Shown here: one piece after another, positions 15,759 through 24,424 of the stretch | Numbering within the stretch: position 1 is the stretch's first letter | How the letters are laid out: every line of letters starts with the position of its first letter | From: an uncultured Lachnospiraceae bacterium | GTDB taxonomy: Bacteria; Bacillota_A; Clostridia; Lachnospirales; Lachnospiraceae | DNA length: 29,578 nt | Direction of reading: 5' to 3' | NCBI GenBank assembly: GCA_947175285.1 | Contig: CAMWMM010000010.1 | Span: 1-29,578, forward strand | Made by a program: the position numbers and the translations under genes | Notes under the pieces: generated by a model | Told to the model about the DNA's origin: nothing | Seen by the model: only the letters and a program-made list of their open reading frames with translations | Database searches by the model: none

Positions 15759-16412
15759 TTATTTTGTTACAATCGCATAAGTTCCCAGTCCGGCCTGCAC
15801 TTCAAATGTTACTGTTTTCGGGTTTGTATCTGTATCTTCTAATATCGTGGTTTTTCCGCCAGGACGTACACACACGACGCTTACAGATTTTGCAGTGTCG
15901 ACCTCTTTCGGCAAACCAACCACCATGCCTACAGAACCGTCTGACAGACTGACATACTTTCCTTTTTCTTTGGCGCCAAGGTCAATATTTAATGTAGCCG
16001 CAACCTCACCACCTCCCATAGCAGTGATTGCTGCATTCACACTGTCCATAGCCTTACTGCTTTTCTTGACATCCGTATCAAAGATCATAACATAAGGTGT
16101 CTGGCTTCCCGACAAATTTAATTTACTCTTGACATCTGCCAACGAATTGACAACTGCCACACCCTGAACTTTTTGAGCTGCATATGCGCCTGCTATGGAT
16201 GTCTTCACCTTAGAACCTGCCACAGTAACCTCTGCCCCAGATGCTTTTACAGTCGCTGCGGCTGTCGAAGTACTTCCGTTGTCTGATGAGCTTTCCGTCT
16301 TTTCTGCACTTACCGGCGCTGCGGAACCAGAGCCAGCTGCGCAGACGGTTAAGCCTGTTGACATTACCATTGTTGCTGCAAGTATGGCAGCAATTGTTTG
16401 TTTCATCTTCAT
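15759..16412 (-). CDS. Secreted protein of unknown function
   Basis: The 217 residues begin with a clear signal peptide (MKMKQTIAAILAATMVM ... CAAG, about 25 residues). A Ser/Thr/Ala-rich linker follows, then a domain rich in Val and Gly with KVQGVAVVNSLADVK and a tail that reads TFEVQAGLGTYAIVTK. There is no lipobox or LPXTG motif, so the protein is probably released. GGAGG stands eight bases before the ATG, and a promoter with a structured leader lies upstream. Proteins of this build are frequent in gut Clostridia, but I know no function. Confidence 0.82.
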   Translation of the reverse strand: MKMKQTIAAILAATMVMSTGLTVCAAGSGSAAPVSAEKTESSSDNGSTSTAAATVKASGAEVTVAGSKVKTSIAGAYAAQKVQGVAVVNSLADVKSKLNLSGSQTPYVMIFDTDVKKSSKAMDSVNAAITAMGGGEVAATLNIDLGAKEKGKYVSLSDGSVGMVVGLPKEVDTAKSVSVVCVRPGGKTTILEDTDTNPKTVTFEVQAGLGTYAIVTK

Positions 16413-16439
16413 TGTTGTATTCCTCCTATATTTAAATTA

Positions 16440-16540
16440 GCAGACTCTCAGAATCTATGATTCACAGACTTCGAAAGTCTGCAGTTAGCGTTTTAGGAAC
16501 TGCTCATCCGCTGAGAAGGAGTTTTTTATAACAGTTCCTT
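16440..16540 (-). promoter_or_regulatory. Structured 5' leader of the secreted-protein gene
   Basis: Between the promoter and the ribosome site the transcript can form an 8-bp closing stem (AGGAACTG near 16540 with CAGTTCCT near 16495) around a small CTCA/TGAG hairpin. A CAGACTT-TCG-AAGTCTG hairpin follows at 16465-16481. The arm GCAGACT (16476-16482 on the minus strand) could instead pair with AGTCTGC at 16440-16446, just before the ribosome site. The two pairings exclude each other. No known riboswitch consensus was recognised. Confidence 0.4.
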
Positions 16541-16551
16541 AACAATTTCTT

Positions 16552-16580
16552 ATTTTATCACCATTATTACTATTAGTCAA
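16552..16580 (-). promoter_or_regulatory. Promoter of the secreted-protein gene
   Basis: On the minus strand TTGACT (16575-16580) and TAAAAT (16552-16557) are separated by 17 bases. Transcription would start near 16545 and give a leader of about 130 bases. Confidence 0.7.
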
Positions 16581-16588
16581 TATTTTTA

Positions 16589-16617
16589 TTTCTATAAGAA
16601 ATAATAGTTTATAGAAA
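16589..16617. promoter_or_regulatory. Inverted-repeat operator between divergent genes
   Basis: TTTCTATAA (16589-16597) and TTATAGAAA (16609-16617) form a perfect 9-bp inverted repeat just upstream of the -35 box of the secreted-protein promoter and before the XRE gene. This is a plausible binding site for the XRE regulator. Confidence 0.55.
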
Positions 16618-16678
16618 TATTGATATGATATATTTAATGGCTAAAAAGCACGCAATAAATTGGAGTATGGGGGATTTT

Positions 16679-17017
16679 ATGGACGAATATTTGATAGACT
16701 TAAAGAAACTTGGCAGCAGAATCAAAGAACTGCGTACTTCGCTGAATTATACACAGGAACAATTTTCCTCACAAATATACATATCGACTTCATATCTTGC
16801 TCTGATTGAAACAGGTAAACGGACGGCCAGCATTGATGTCCTGGCTCAAATTGCGCATGCATTTCATGTAAGTATCGACTATCTGCTTTTTGGAGAGGAG
16901 GAATCCCAGCAGACACAGAATCAGCGTCTGTTTCTGTCCCTCTGTTCGCGATATCCCGAACAGAAGGTGTCCGATGCACTTTCTCTGGCTGAATTTTATC
17001 TGAAAAATCTTTCTTAA
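16679..17017 (+). CDS. XRE-family helix-turn-helix transcriptional regulator
   Basis: The 112-residue protein has an N-terminal Cro/CI-type helix-turn-helix at about 12-70: LGSRIKELRTSLNYTQEQFS, then STSYLALIETGKRTASIDVLAQIA. A short helical tail follows. GGGGG stands four to five bases before the ATG at 16679; another in-frame ATG at 16667 is less well placed. It diverges from the secreted-protein gene that heads the glycan cluster, with an inverted repeat between the two, so it may control that gene and itself. Confidence 0.88.
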   Translation: MDEYLIDLKKLGSRIKELRTSLNYTQEQFSSQIYISTSYLALIETGKRTASIDVLAQIAHAFHVSIDYLLFGEEESQQTQNQRLFLSLCSRYPEQKVSDALSLAEFYLKNLS

Positions 17018-17065
17018 TTTCTCTGACGCAATGGCAGCCAAGCAGGGAAAAGCCTTTCCTTACTC

Positions 17066-17141
17066 ATACGCCACTCCAGTGGCATATTTCCCATGTAAAC
17101 AACGGCCGTTTATGTTTTTTCACATTAGCATCGGCGTATGC
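17066..17141. repeat. Interspersed palindromic repeat, copy 2
   Basis: CATACGCC (17066-17073) and GGCGTATG (17134-17141) bound a 76-base unit. Inside are the palindromes CCACTCCAGTGG and AACGGCCGTT. Bases 17073-17129 match 4902-4957. It lies between the XRE gene and the trp operon terminator, where no gene is present. Confidence 0.7.
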
Positions 17142-17147
17142 ATAATA

Positions 17148-17179
17148 AAAGAGAGGTGTCAAACAACATCTCTCTTTTA
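17148..17179. terminator. Bidirectional terminator after trpA and the XRE gene
   Basis: AAAAGAGAGGTGT (17148-17160) and ACATCTCTCTTTT (17167-17179) form a 13-position stem with one G-T/U pair and a 6-base loop. T-rich tails occur on both strands, so it can end trp transcription from the right and XRE transcription from the left. Confidence 0.85.
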
Positions 17180-17197
17180 TTGAGGATAATCCTCCCA

Positions 17198-17974
17198 CTA
17201 TGCAGCTGCCACAGCCGCTTTCATACCTTTTACATATTCACATACTGGCTCAATGCAGTTTTTCCCGTATTTTGCAATAATTTTTACGATGGCGCTGCCA
17301 ACGATCGCACCGTCCGACACTGCTGCCATCTCACGCGCCTGCTCCGGTGTGGCAATACCAAAACCAATAGCGCACGGAATGTCTGATACCTCTTTCACCT
17401 GATCTACCATCTCCTTGATATTTGTCGTAATCTTACTTCTAACACCTGTGACGCCGAGTGATGATACACAATAGAGAAATCCCTTTGCCTGCTTTGCGAT
17501 CATATTGATGCGGTCGTGTGATGTCGGAGCAATCATGGAAATCAGCTCGATTCCAGCTGCCTCACAGGCGCCGCTCACTTCCTCTCTCTCCTCAAATGGA
17601 ACATCTGGAATAATAATTCCATCAATGCCGCACTCGGCACATTTTTGAGTAAATTTCTCTGTTCCATAAGTATATATTGGATTAACATATGTCATAAATA
17701 CCAGCGGTATATCAATCTTCTGACGCACACGCTTTACCATGTCAAACAATTTGTCAGTTGTCGTCCCCGCCTTGAGCGCCCGCTCATCCGCTGCCTGGAT
17801 AACAACCCCCTCGGCAATCGGATCCGAAAACGGTATTCCGATCTCGATCAAGTCCGCACCTGCCGCTGCCATCTGTGGTATCATTGCCTCCGTTGTCTCC
17901 AAATCGGGATCTCCCCCTGTCACAAATGCTATAAATGCTTTTTTATTTTCAAATGCTTTGCTGATTCTGCTCAT
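17198..17974 (-). CDS. trpA: Tryptophan synthase alpha chain
   Basis: TrpA splits indole-3-glycerol phosphate into indole and glyceraldehyde 3-phosphate and passes the indole to TrpB. The 258-residue TIM barrel has the catalytic Glu44 (LIEIGIPFSDP) and the loop DPIAEG. The second catalytic acid, Asp60 in the enteric enzyme, is Glu55 here. The phosphate-binding strands GVTGVRS and AIGFGIATPEQA are present. AAAGGAG precedes the start, and the gene follows trpB after 14 bases as the last gene of the operon. Confidence 0.97.
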   Translation of the reverse strand: MSRISKAFENKKAFIAFVTGGDPDLETTEAMIPQMAAAGADLIEIGIPFSDPIAEGVVIQAADERALKAGTTTDKLFDMVKRVRQKIDIPLVFMTYVNPIYTYGTEKFTQKCAECGIDGIIIPDVPFEEREEVSGACEAAGIELISMIAPTSHDRINMIAKQAKGFLYCVSSLGVTGVRSKITTNIKEMVDQVKEVSDIPCAIGFGIATPEQAREMAAVSDGAIVGSAIVKIIAKYGKNCIEPVCEYVKGMKAAVAAA

Positions 17975-17988
17975 TTTATTTCACTCCT

Positions 17989-19179
17989 TTAGTCAAAGAT
18001 CTCCACACCTCTATACCTTGCGATTGCCGCCACGTCCTTATCACCGCGTCCGGAAATCGTCACTACAATAACCTGGTCTGTACCAAAATCCGGCGCGATT
18101 TTTTTTGCATACGCAACTGCATGTGCACTCTCAATCGCCGGAATAATCCCCTCTGTCCTTGACAGGTATTCAAATGCCTCCACAGCCTCCTCGTCCGTAA
18201 TCGGTACATACTGCGCGCGCCCTGTCTCGTTGAGGTTTGCGTGCTCTGGTCCGATTCCGGGATAATCCAATCCTGCCGATATCGAATAGACAGGAGCGAT
18301 CTGCCCATATTCGTCCTGACAGAACAGGGACTTCATACCATGGAAAATACCAACACTTCCGTTTGCGATGGTCGCCGCATTTTTGGGATGATCGACACCA
18401 AGCCCTGCCGCCTCACAGCCTATTAATTTGACACTTGTATCAGGTATAAACTCATAGAAAGAACCCATTGCATTGCTTCCGCCACCCACACAGGCAATCA
18501 CAGCATCTGGGAGTTTTCCCTCTGCCTCCATGAGCTGTTCCTTGATTTCCTCACCGATCACTTTTTGGAAATCCCTGACAATCATCGGAAAAGGGTGTGG
18601 TCCCATGACAGAACCAAGCACATATAAGGTATCGTCCATTCTGGAAGCCCACTCGCGCATAGTCTCGTTGACAGCATCCTTCAAAGTCATCGTTCCAGAA
18701 GTTACCGGGTGCACCTTCGCCCCCAGAAGCTCCATTCTGTAGCAGTTCAACACCTGTCTATCTGTGTCCTCTTTTCCCATAAAAATCTCGCATTCCAGCC
18801 CCATCAAAGCTGCTGCCGTGGCAGTCGCCACACCATGCTGCCCTGCACCAGTCTCTGCGATGACACGCGTCTTGCCCATCTTCTTTGCCAGCAGCACCTG
18901 ACCTAATACGTTGTTGATCTTATGGGAACCTGTATGGTTCAAATCTTCTCTTTTTAAATAGATTTTTGCTCCGCCCAAATCCTTTGTCATTTTCTCAGCA
19001 TAGTACAAAAGTGAGGGACGTCCTGCATACTTTTCCATCAAATCCTTTAATTCTGTTTGAAATGCCGGATCGTTTTTATATTTCTCATATTCCCGCTCCA
19101 ATTCCTGTACTGCTGGAATCAGAGTCTCTGGTATATACTGTCCACCGTATAACCCGTATCTGCCTTTCTTTTCTTCCAT
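17989..19179 (-). CDS. trpB: Tryptophan synthase beta chain
   Basis: TrpB joins indole and serine to make tryptophan with pyridoxal phosphate. With the start at 19179 the product is 396 residues, and the PLP lysine ([11 protein letters not shown]) falls at Lys87 and the catalytic acid at Glu109 (ETGAGQHG), the same numbers as in the enteric enzyme. AGGAG stands nine bases upstream. An ATG two codons earlier is too near that site, and a longer frame back to 19266 overlaps trpF. The phosphate loop GGGSNAMG is intact. Confidence 0.97.
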   Translation of the reverse strand: MEEKKGRYGLYGGQYIPETLIPAVQELEREYEKYKNDPAFQTELKDLMEKYAGRPSLLYYAEKMTKDLGGAKIYLKREDLNHTGSHKINNVLGQVLLAKKMGKTRVIAETGAGQHGVATATAAALMGLECEIFMGKEDTDRQVLNCYRMELLGAKVHPVTSGTMTLKDAVNETMREWASRMDDTLYVLGSVMGPHPFPMIVRDFQKVIGEEIKEQLMEAEGKLPDAVIACVGGGSNAMGSFYEFIPDTSVKLIGCEAAGLGVDHPKNAATIANGSVGIFHGMKSLFCQDEYGQIAPVYSISAGLDYPGIGPEHANLNETGRAQYVPITDEEAVEAFEYLSRTEGIIPAIESAHAVAYAKKIAPDFGTDQVIVVTISGRGDKDVAAIARYRGVEIFD

Positions 19180-19252
19180 TTTCATAATCTCCTTTCTTAT
19201 TTTCTTTTCTTGCACACTTCGATATATTTTCATGACGGTATCATCCACAGCC

Positions 19253-19948
19253 TTAAAGCTGCCCAATACGCTTCACATTCCGCACATTTTCTATAAACTG
19301 CCTAATCTTTACTTCATCTTTTACTCCATCTGTCTCAACTCCTGTACTCACATCAACTGCAATGCATTCTCTGAATGTATTGCAGTCTTTGAATGCATTA
19401 CACTCCACTTGACCGAGCACCTCCAGCACATTCTCACAATTAAGTCCCCCCGCAAGAAAATAAGGTTTTATTGCTTGACCGCTGGCACTCAATTCCCTTA
19501 GTCCTTCCTTCAGTATTTCCAACGAAAATCGCTCTCCCGTGCCGCCAAGTTTGCCTTTTTTATAAGTGTCAAACAGCATGTAATCTGCCTCCTGCGACAT
19601 CAGCCCAGACACCTGTTCTACACTCTGCACCTTAACCGCTTTTATGACAGTTGTGTCAGTTTTCTGCTTTAATTCTCGAATATACGTTTCAGATTCCTCA
19701 CCGTGCAGCTGCACCACATTTATGACACCTCTGTCACATAAGCTGACTACATGCTCCATTGGTTCATTCACAAACACACCGACAGCCTGAATGCGCTCAT
19801 CTAGTGCCTGCCTCATGCTAAGAGCCTGATCATCTGTGACAAATCGTTTCGTATTTGCAAACACGAAGCCGACATATTCCGGCAGATATCGGTTGACTTT
19901 TTCCACATCTGCCAGTGTCTTTAACCCGCATATTTTTATTTTTGTCAT
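19253..19948 (-). CDS. trpF: Phosphoribosylanthranilate isomerase
   Basis: TrpF converts phosphoribosylanthranilate to the ribulose form, the third step of the pathway. The TIM barrel has catalytic Cys7 (KIKICGLK) and Asp127 (YMLFDT), the GGTGERF phosphate loop and the final VDVSTGVE. At 231 residues it is longer than the usual 200-210. About 14 extra residues (182-195) sit just before the last strand and are encoded by an 18-bp repeat. The ATG follows the trpC stop directly (TAGATG), so the two are coupled. Confidence 0.95.
   Translation of the reverse strand: MTKIKICGLKTLADVEKVNRYLPEYVGFVFANTKRFVTDDQALSMRQALDERIQAVGVFVNEPMEHVVSLCDRGVINVVQLHGEESETYIRELKQKTDTTVIKAVKVQSVEQVSGLMSQEADYMLFDTYKKGKLGGTGERFSLEILKEGLRELSASGQAIKPYFLAGGLNCENVLEVLGQVECNAFKDCNTFRECIAVDVSTGVETDGVKDEVKIRQFIENVRNVKRIGQL
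19368..19403. repeat. trpF: Imperfect 18-bp tandem repeat inside trpF
   Basis: Two 18-base units (19368-19385 and 19386-19403) match at most positions and a shorter third piece adjoins them. They encode CNAFKD and CNTFRE, followed by CIA. The unit is a multiple of three, so the frame is kept. This accounts for the extra residues in TrpF before its last beta strand. Confidence 0.8.
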
Positions 19949-20740
19949 CTATCTCACACCCTTTAACTGCACAAGCATTCCTGCCTTATCGCTGCTTCGC
20001 ATTAACGTCTCCCCGATCAGCACGCCGTTTACACCTGCCTGACGAAGTACCTGTATATCCTCCGCTGTCTTGATGCCGCTCTCCGCAACAAAAAGGATCT
20101 TTTCCGGAACCAGGTTTCTCAGTCTTGTGCTGTTATTGATATCCACCGTGAACGTTTTCAAGTCCCGATTGTTGACTCCGATCATTCTGGCTCCGGCATC
20201 AAGTGCGCTCTGCACCTCCGCCTCATCATGTGCCTCCACAAGCGCAGAAAGTCCAAGTTCATCACAGACCGCCTTGTATTCTCTGATTGTATCTGTATCA
20301 AGGAGTGCCGCAATTAAGAGAACACAGGAAGCGCCCAAGAGCTTCGCTTCATAGATCATATACGGATCTATGATAAAATCCTTCCTGATCGTTGGTATGG
20401 ATACTTCATTACTAATTTCCCTTAAAAACCTGTCGTCACCCTTGAAATAGTCTGTCTCCGTCAGAACCGAAATGCAGTCCGCACCCGCCTTTTCATAGTC
20501 CCGCGCAATGTCCAGATAGGGAAAATCCTCAGCAATAATACCCTTTGAGGGAGAAGCTTTCTTTACCTCGCATATAAAACTGATATCCTCTTTCGCGATT
20601 GCTTTTTCAAAAGGAAATGCAAAGGTTCCCTCACTCTTTGCAATCTGTATTGCTTTTTTTCTTATTTCTTCAAATGCTGCTTCTCCTTTTTTTCTCTCTA
20701 CTCTTGCCCTGGTAGCAGCAGCCAAATCGTCAAGTATCAT
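19949..20740 (-). CDS. trpC: Indole-3-glycerol phosphate synthase
   Basis: TrpC closes the indole ring, releasing CO2 and water. The 263 residues are the standard length. The active-site set is present: Glu58, Lys60 and Lys66 in CEVKKASPSKG, Lys120 in IRKDF, the GVNNRDL strand and the AESGI strand. GGAGG stands six bases upstream, and the gene starts 17 bases after trpD ends. Confidence 0.97.
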   Translation of the reverse strand: MILDDLAAATRARVERKKGEAAFEEIRKKAIQIAKSEGTFAFPFEKAIAKEDISFICEVKKASPSKGIIAEDFPYLDIARDYEKAGADCISVLTETDYFKGDDRFLREISNEVSIPTIRKDFIIDPYMIYEAKLLGASCVLLIAALLDTDTIREYKAVCDELGLSALVEAHDEAEVQSALDAGARMIGVNNRDLKTFTVDINNSTRLRNLVPEKILFVAESGIKTAEDIQVLRQAGVNGVLIGETLMRSSDKAGMLVQLKGVR

Positions 20741-20757
20741 ACTATTCCTCCGTTAAA

Positions 20758-21768
20758 TTATGAGTTTGTAAGTTTCACGAAATTCTGAAGCGTCTCATAT
20801 GCTTTTCCGCTCTCAATGGTCTCTCTTGCTACTTTCACGCCCTCTTCAATCGAGGAAGCACCGCCCATCAGATAAATTCCTGCACCTGCATTTAAGAGCA
20901 CTGCATCTGTCTTGGAATCTGTACGCTCACCTTTTAAAATTTCTTCTGTAATCTTTGCATTCTCAACACCGTCTCCGCCTAGCAGGTCACTCTTCTGGCA
21001 CCGACGAAATCCGAACTGCTCTGGTGTGATCTCATACTTTTTAAAAGTACCATTGTCGACTTCTACACAAGTCGTTGGTGCACTCAGGGAGATTTCATCA
21101 AGTCTGTCCTGTCCATACACTACCAGTGCACGCTTCACTCCGAGATTGCTGAGCACATGTGCCAAAGGCTCTACCAAATCTTCACTGTATACGCCCATCA
21201 GTTCCACATTCGCCTCCGCTGGATTTGCAAGTGGTCCAAGAATATTAAATACTGTCCTGAGACCGATCCCTTTTCTCACAGGTCCCACAAAACGCATTGC
21301 CGCATGGTATTTCTGTGCAAACATGAAACAGATATTTCCCTTTTCGAGAACTTCTGCGTTTTTCTCCGGTTCCAAGTCAAGCTTTACTCCGAGTGCCTCC
21401 AGACAGTCTGCTGCGCCGCTTTTGCTTGAAACGCTTCTGTTTCCGTGCTTTGCAACCTTACATCCTGCCGCAGCTGCAACGATACTTGCCGTCGTACTGA
21501 TATTGATGGAATTTGCTTCGTCCCCACCTGTACCCACAATTTCAAGCACATCGCCTTTTACGGATACTTTTGTGCCATGTTTTCTCATGCCTTTCGCAAA
21601 TGCTGTAATCTCCTCAACCGTTTCGCCCTTCATGCGCAATGCTGTGAGAAACGATGCCATATTGATCTGCTCTGCCTCGCCGCTCATGATTTCGTCCATC
21701 ACCTGCTCTGCCTCATCGGCTGTCAAATCTATTTTTTCTACCACTTTTTTTGTTGCTTCTACAATCAT
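20758..21768 (-). CDS. trpD: Anthranilate phosphoribosyltransferase
   Basis: TrpD attaches phosphoribose from PRPP to anthranilate. The 336 residues contain the PRPP loop GTGGD (79-83), [15 protein letters not shown] (107-121) and [18 protein letters not shown] take the ATG at 21768 (MIVEATKK) with AAAGGAG six bases upstream; nine further codons upstream are open but cover that ribosome site. It is not fused to trpG, unlike in enteric bacteria. Confidence 0.97.
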   Translation of the reverse strand: MIVEATKKVVEKIDLTADEAEQVMDEIMSGEAEQINMASFLTALRMKGETVEEITAFAKGMRKHGTKVSVKGDVLEIVGTGGDEANSINISTTASIVAAAAGCKVAKHGNRSVSSKSGAADCLEALGVKLDLEPEKNAEVLEKGNICFMFAQKYHAAMRFVGPVRKGIGLRTVFNILGPLANPAEANVELMGVYSEDLVEPLAHVLSNLGVKRALVVYGQDRLDEISLSAPTTCVEVDNGTFKKYEITPEQFGFRRCQKSDLLGGDGVENAKITEEILKGERTDSKTDAVLLNAGAGIYLMGGASSIEEGVKVARETIESGKAYETLQNFVKLTNS

Positions 21769-21840
21769 TTTTTTCTCCTTTACTATTTCAAACAATATAT
21801 CACAATACTTTTGCTTATATTTCTGACACGTATGCCATTT

Positions 21841-22422
21841 TTATTTGCTGCACTTCAAAAAATTTGCAATCATCTGTTTACCAAGCGGAGTCATAATCGA
21901 CTCTGGGTGAAACTGCAGTCCATATATCGGATTTGTCTTATGCTGTACCGCCATCACGACGCCTTTTTCATCCACTGCTGTAACTTCCAGCACATCAGGG
22001 ATCAGATCCTGGTCAGCGACAAGCGAATGATATCTTGCGACCTCAAACTCCCCGGGAAGTCCTTGAAAAATACAGCTTTCCTTAATTATTTTTACCATGC
22101 TCTGTTTGCCATGCATCAGTTCCGGTGCATATGTGATCTTTCCGCCAAAAGCCTCGCAGATTGCCTGATGTCCAAGACAGACGCCCAGCAGCGGAATCTT
22201 GCCATTCACTTCCTTGATCAGCGCCTCGCATATGCCTGCATCCGACGGCTTTCCCGGTCCGGGTGACAGTACAATATGCGTAGGTGCAAGTGCCATGACC
22301 TGTTCCACTGTAAACGCATCATTTCGTACTACTTTGAGCTCTTCTTTACCAGCAATCAATTCTCCGACTGCCTGCACTAAGTTAAATGAAAAGCTGTCAT
22401 AGTTATCAATTAACAATATCAC
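21841..22422 (-). CDS. trpG: Anthranilate synthase glutamine amidotransferase subunit
   Basis: This subunit releases ammonia from glutamine for TrpE. It is a class I amidotransferase of 193 residues with the triad Cys82 (LLGVCLGHQ), His172 and Glu174 (LQFHPES), and the oxyanion loop SPGPGKPSDAG. The start codon is GTG behind AAGGA. It follows trpE by 71 bases. It could also serve para-aminobenzoate synthesis, but its place in the trp operon makes tryptophan its main role. Confidence 0.96.
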   Translation of the reverse strand: MILLIDNYDSFSFNLVQAVGELIAGKEELKVVRNDAFTVEQVMALAPTHIVLSPGPGKPSDAGICEALIKEVNGKIPLLGVCLGHQAICEAFGGKITYAPELMHGKQSMVKIIKESCIFQGLPGEFEVARYHSLVADQDLIPDVLEVTAVDEKGVVMAVQHKTNPIYGLQFHPESIMTPLGKQMIANFLKCSK

Positions 22423-22493
22423 TTCTTCCTTACCCCCCTATTTCTAATTCATTTTGCCTTTTATTTCCTGTTTTGCAGAATCTATCATTCTAT

Positions 22494-23945
22494 TCAGCAG
22501 ATTTCCTCCACCTGACGAATCGCCTCAATCACGGCTCCAGCCTTGTTTGCGCACTCCTGATATTCACTTTCCGGTATAGAATCTGCCACAATTCCGGCTC
22601 CGGCCTGCACATACACTTTTTTTCCTTTTTTGACTGCCGTTCTGATTGCAATGCAGACATCCAGATTCCCGCTGAAATCAAGATATCCGATTGCACCGCC
22701 ATAGACTCCTCTTGGCACAGGTTCAAGCTCATCAATAATCTCACATGCCCTGAACTTGGGCGCCCCGGAAAGTGTTCCCGCCGGAAGAAGCGCTTCAATG
22801 GTATCTCCACAAGTCTTTTTCTCCGCCAGTTTTCCCGTGACAGTGCTTGCAATGTGCATCACTTTGGAAAATCTATGGATTGCCATATAATCCTCGACCT
22901 TCACACTGCCGTACTCCGCAATTCTGCCGATATCATTCCTTGCCAAATCTACCAGCATGTTATGTTCTGCACATTCCTTTTTATCTGCCAAAAGCTCCTT
23001 TTCCAGTGCCATATCTTCTTCCCTGTCCTTACCGCGCTTTCTCGTCCCGGCTACCGGAAAGGTCATCAATTTTCCGTTCGTGAGCTTTACCATTGTTTCC
23101 GGCGAAGTACCTGCTATCTGCATATCCTTAATCTGAATATAGTACATATAGGGCGATGGATTCGTGGTTCTAAGCACCCTGTAAGCATTTAACAGGCTTC
23201 CGTCATAGTCCGCCTCAAACCGCCTTGAGATAACGCCCTGAAAAATGTCTCCCTCTCTGATATAATGTTTTGTCTTTTCAACCATTTTACAGTATTCTTC
23301 TTTGGACAAATTACAGGTGAATTTCGGCGCTGGCAGTGGCTTTTCGTATGGGATCGGATCTGTGATCCGAATGGTTTCTACAAATGCTTCAAGCTCTGCA
23401 ACTGCCTTGTTATATCCCGCCTCACCGTCCTGCGCTCTGGCATTCGTGATAAAACAAAGCTTGTGGTGGAGCTGGTCAAATGCGATTAACCGATCAAACA
23501 TCATAAGCTCACAGTCATTGACATCACTCTGCTTGATCTTAAGCTTTGGCTCCGCGTACTGTATCATTTCATATGCGAAATATCCGACCAGACCGCCCGT
23601 GAAGACGGGAAATCCCTCAATCTGGGGTGAACGATATGTTTCAAGAATCGTCTGAAGCGCCTCCTTGGGCTTTCCTGGCACGATGCGTACCATACCGTCC
23701 TCCTTCACTTTCGTAATTCCATCTTTACAGGAGACGGACAGCTTGGGGTGGTATCCCAGAAATGAATACCTGCCTAAGTTTCCTCCCTCAACACTCTCCA
23801 GCAGAAAGTACTGCTCATCCAGTGCTGCAAGCTTTCTCAGCATCAGGATCGGTGTGATATCGTCCGCTAAAACCTCCTTACATACCGGAATATATGTGTA
23901 ATCTTTCTCATACTGTTTCGCCTGCTCATATGTCGGCTTGATCAT
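22494..23945 (-). CDS. trpE: Anthranilate synthase component I
   Basis: TrpE turns chorismate into anthranilate using ammonia from TrpG. The 483 residues hold the feedback motif LLESVEGG (48-55), which binds tryptophan in known enzymes, and the chorismate-site motifs GDIFQGVISRRF, AGTSPETMVK, FPVAGTRKRG, HNMLVDLARNDIGR and LPAGTLSGAPK. It is the first gene of the operon, directly behind the T-box leader. Confidence 0.97.
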   Translation of the reverse strand: MIKPTYEQAKQYEKDYTYIPVCKEVLADDITPILMLRKLAALDEQYFLLESVEGGNLGRYSFLGYHPKLSVSCKDGITKVKEDGMVRIVPGKPKEALQTILETYRSPQIEGFPVFTGGLVGYFAYEMIQYAEPKLKIKQSDVNDCELMMFDRLIAFDQLHHKLCFITNARAQDGEAGYNKAVAELEAFVETIRITDPIPYEKPLPAPKFTCNLSKEEYCKMVEKTKHYIREGDIFQGVISRRFEADYDGSLLNAYRVLRTTNPSPYMYYIQIKDMQIAGTSPETMVKLTNGKLMTFPVAGTRKRGKDREEDMALEKELLADKKECAEHNMLVDLARNDIGRIAEYGSVKVEDYMAIHRFSKVMHIASTVTGKLAEKKTCGDTIEALLPAGTLSGAPKFRACEIIDELEPVPRGVYGGAIGYLDFSGNLDVCIAIRTAVKKGKKVYVQAGAGIVADSIPESEYQECANKAGAVIEAIRQVEEIC

Positions 23946-23985
23946 AACCTTATCCCCCTTATATTTCCTTCCGCACCCTGTGCAT

Positions 23986-24318
23986 AAAAAAAGCTCTTAT
24001 CCTAATATCTCTACTAGGACAAAAGCTCTCAACCTCTGCGGTACCACCTAATTTGGCACATCAAAATGCACCCTCTCTCCACACGCACCATCATGCGCTT
24101 TCCCTTGATAACGGGCGGAAATCCCGTTGGGCATTACTCAAGTCTTTGACGATCATCTCTATCTGCATCTTCGGCTCTTTGCTCCCACCTTCCCAAGTCC
24201 ATTCCATATCCCTTTGACTGCTGCAATCCCACCGCCTGCAGCTCTCTGTGAATCTCCTAAAATATGTACTCCTCTTGGTCATCAGTTTCATGTCGCTATT
24301 TAATTTGGATTTTAAATC
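23986..24318 (-). promoter_or_regulatory. T-box leader controlling the trp operon
   Basis: The minus strand carries the T-box sequence AGGTGGTACCGCAGAGG (24033-24049), which pairs with the free end of uncharged tRNA to form the antiterminator. A terminator follows: a 13-base arm at 24015-24027 pairs with 23992-24004, then seven T residues. Upstream, a long Stem I region begins near 24260. A candidate Trp specifier codon, TGG in GGAATGGAC, lies at 24199-24201. Such leaders let transcription pass when tRNA-Trp is uncharged. Confidence 0.92.
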
Positions 24319-24326
24319 TTAAAACT

Positions 24327-24355
24327 ATAATAATCACTTTGTCGGAATCTGTCAA
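24327..24355 (-). promoter_or_regulatory. Promoter of the trp operon
   Basis: On the minus strand a perfect TTGACA (24350-24355) and TATTAT (24327-24332) are separated by 17 bases. The transcript would begin near 24320, directly before the T-box leader. Confidence 0.8.
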
Positions 24356-24395
24356 GAGAAAATTTTCTATTTTTTCGTGTATTTTTTCATACTGC

Positions 24396-24424
24396 TTGAC
24401 ATCAATGCAATATTATGCTATATT
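24396..24424 (+). promoter_or_regulatory. Promoter of the TetR gene
   Basis: TTGACA (24396-24401) and TATATT (24419-24424) are separated by 17 bases, about 36 bases before the TetR start codon and back to back with the trp promoter. Confidence 0.8.

Noticed and set aside
20912..21826. Open frame of 304 codons on the plus strand opposite trpD
   Set aside because: It is the mirror of a highly conserved trpD gene and reads as low-quality Ser/Pro-rich text without a ribosome site.
21445..23192. Plus-strand frames of 273 and 268 codons opposite trpD, trpG and trpE
   Set aside because: They are rich in Cys, His and Phe, as expected for shadows of real genes, and overlap clear catalytic domains.
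24091..24291. Minus-strand frame of 66 codons before trpE, as a possible leader peptide
   Set aside because: It lies inside the T-box leader, whose RNA structure explains the sequence.
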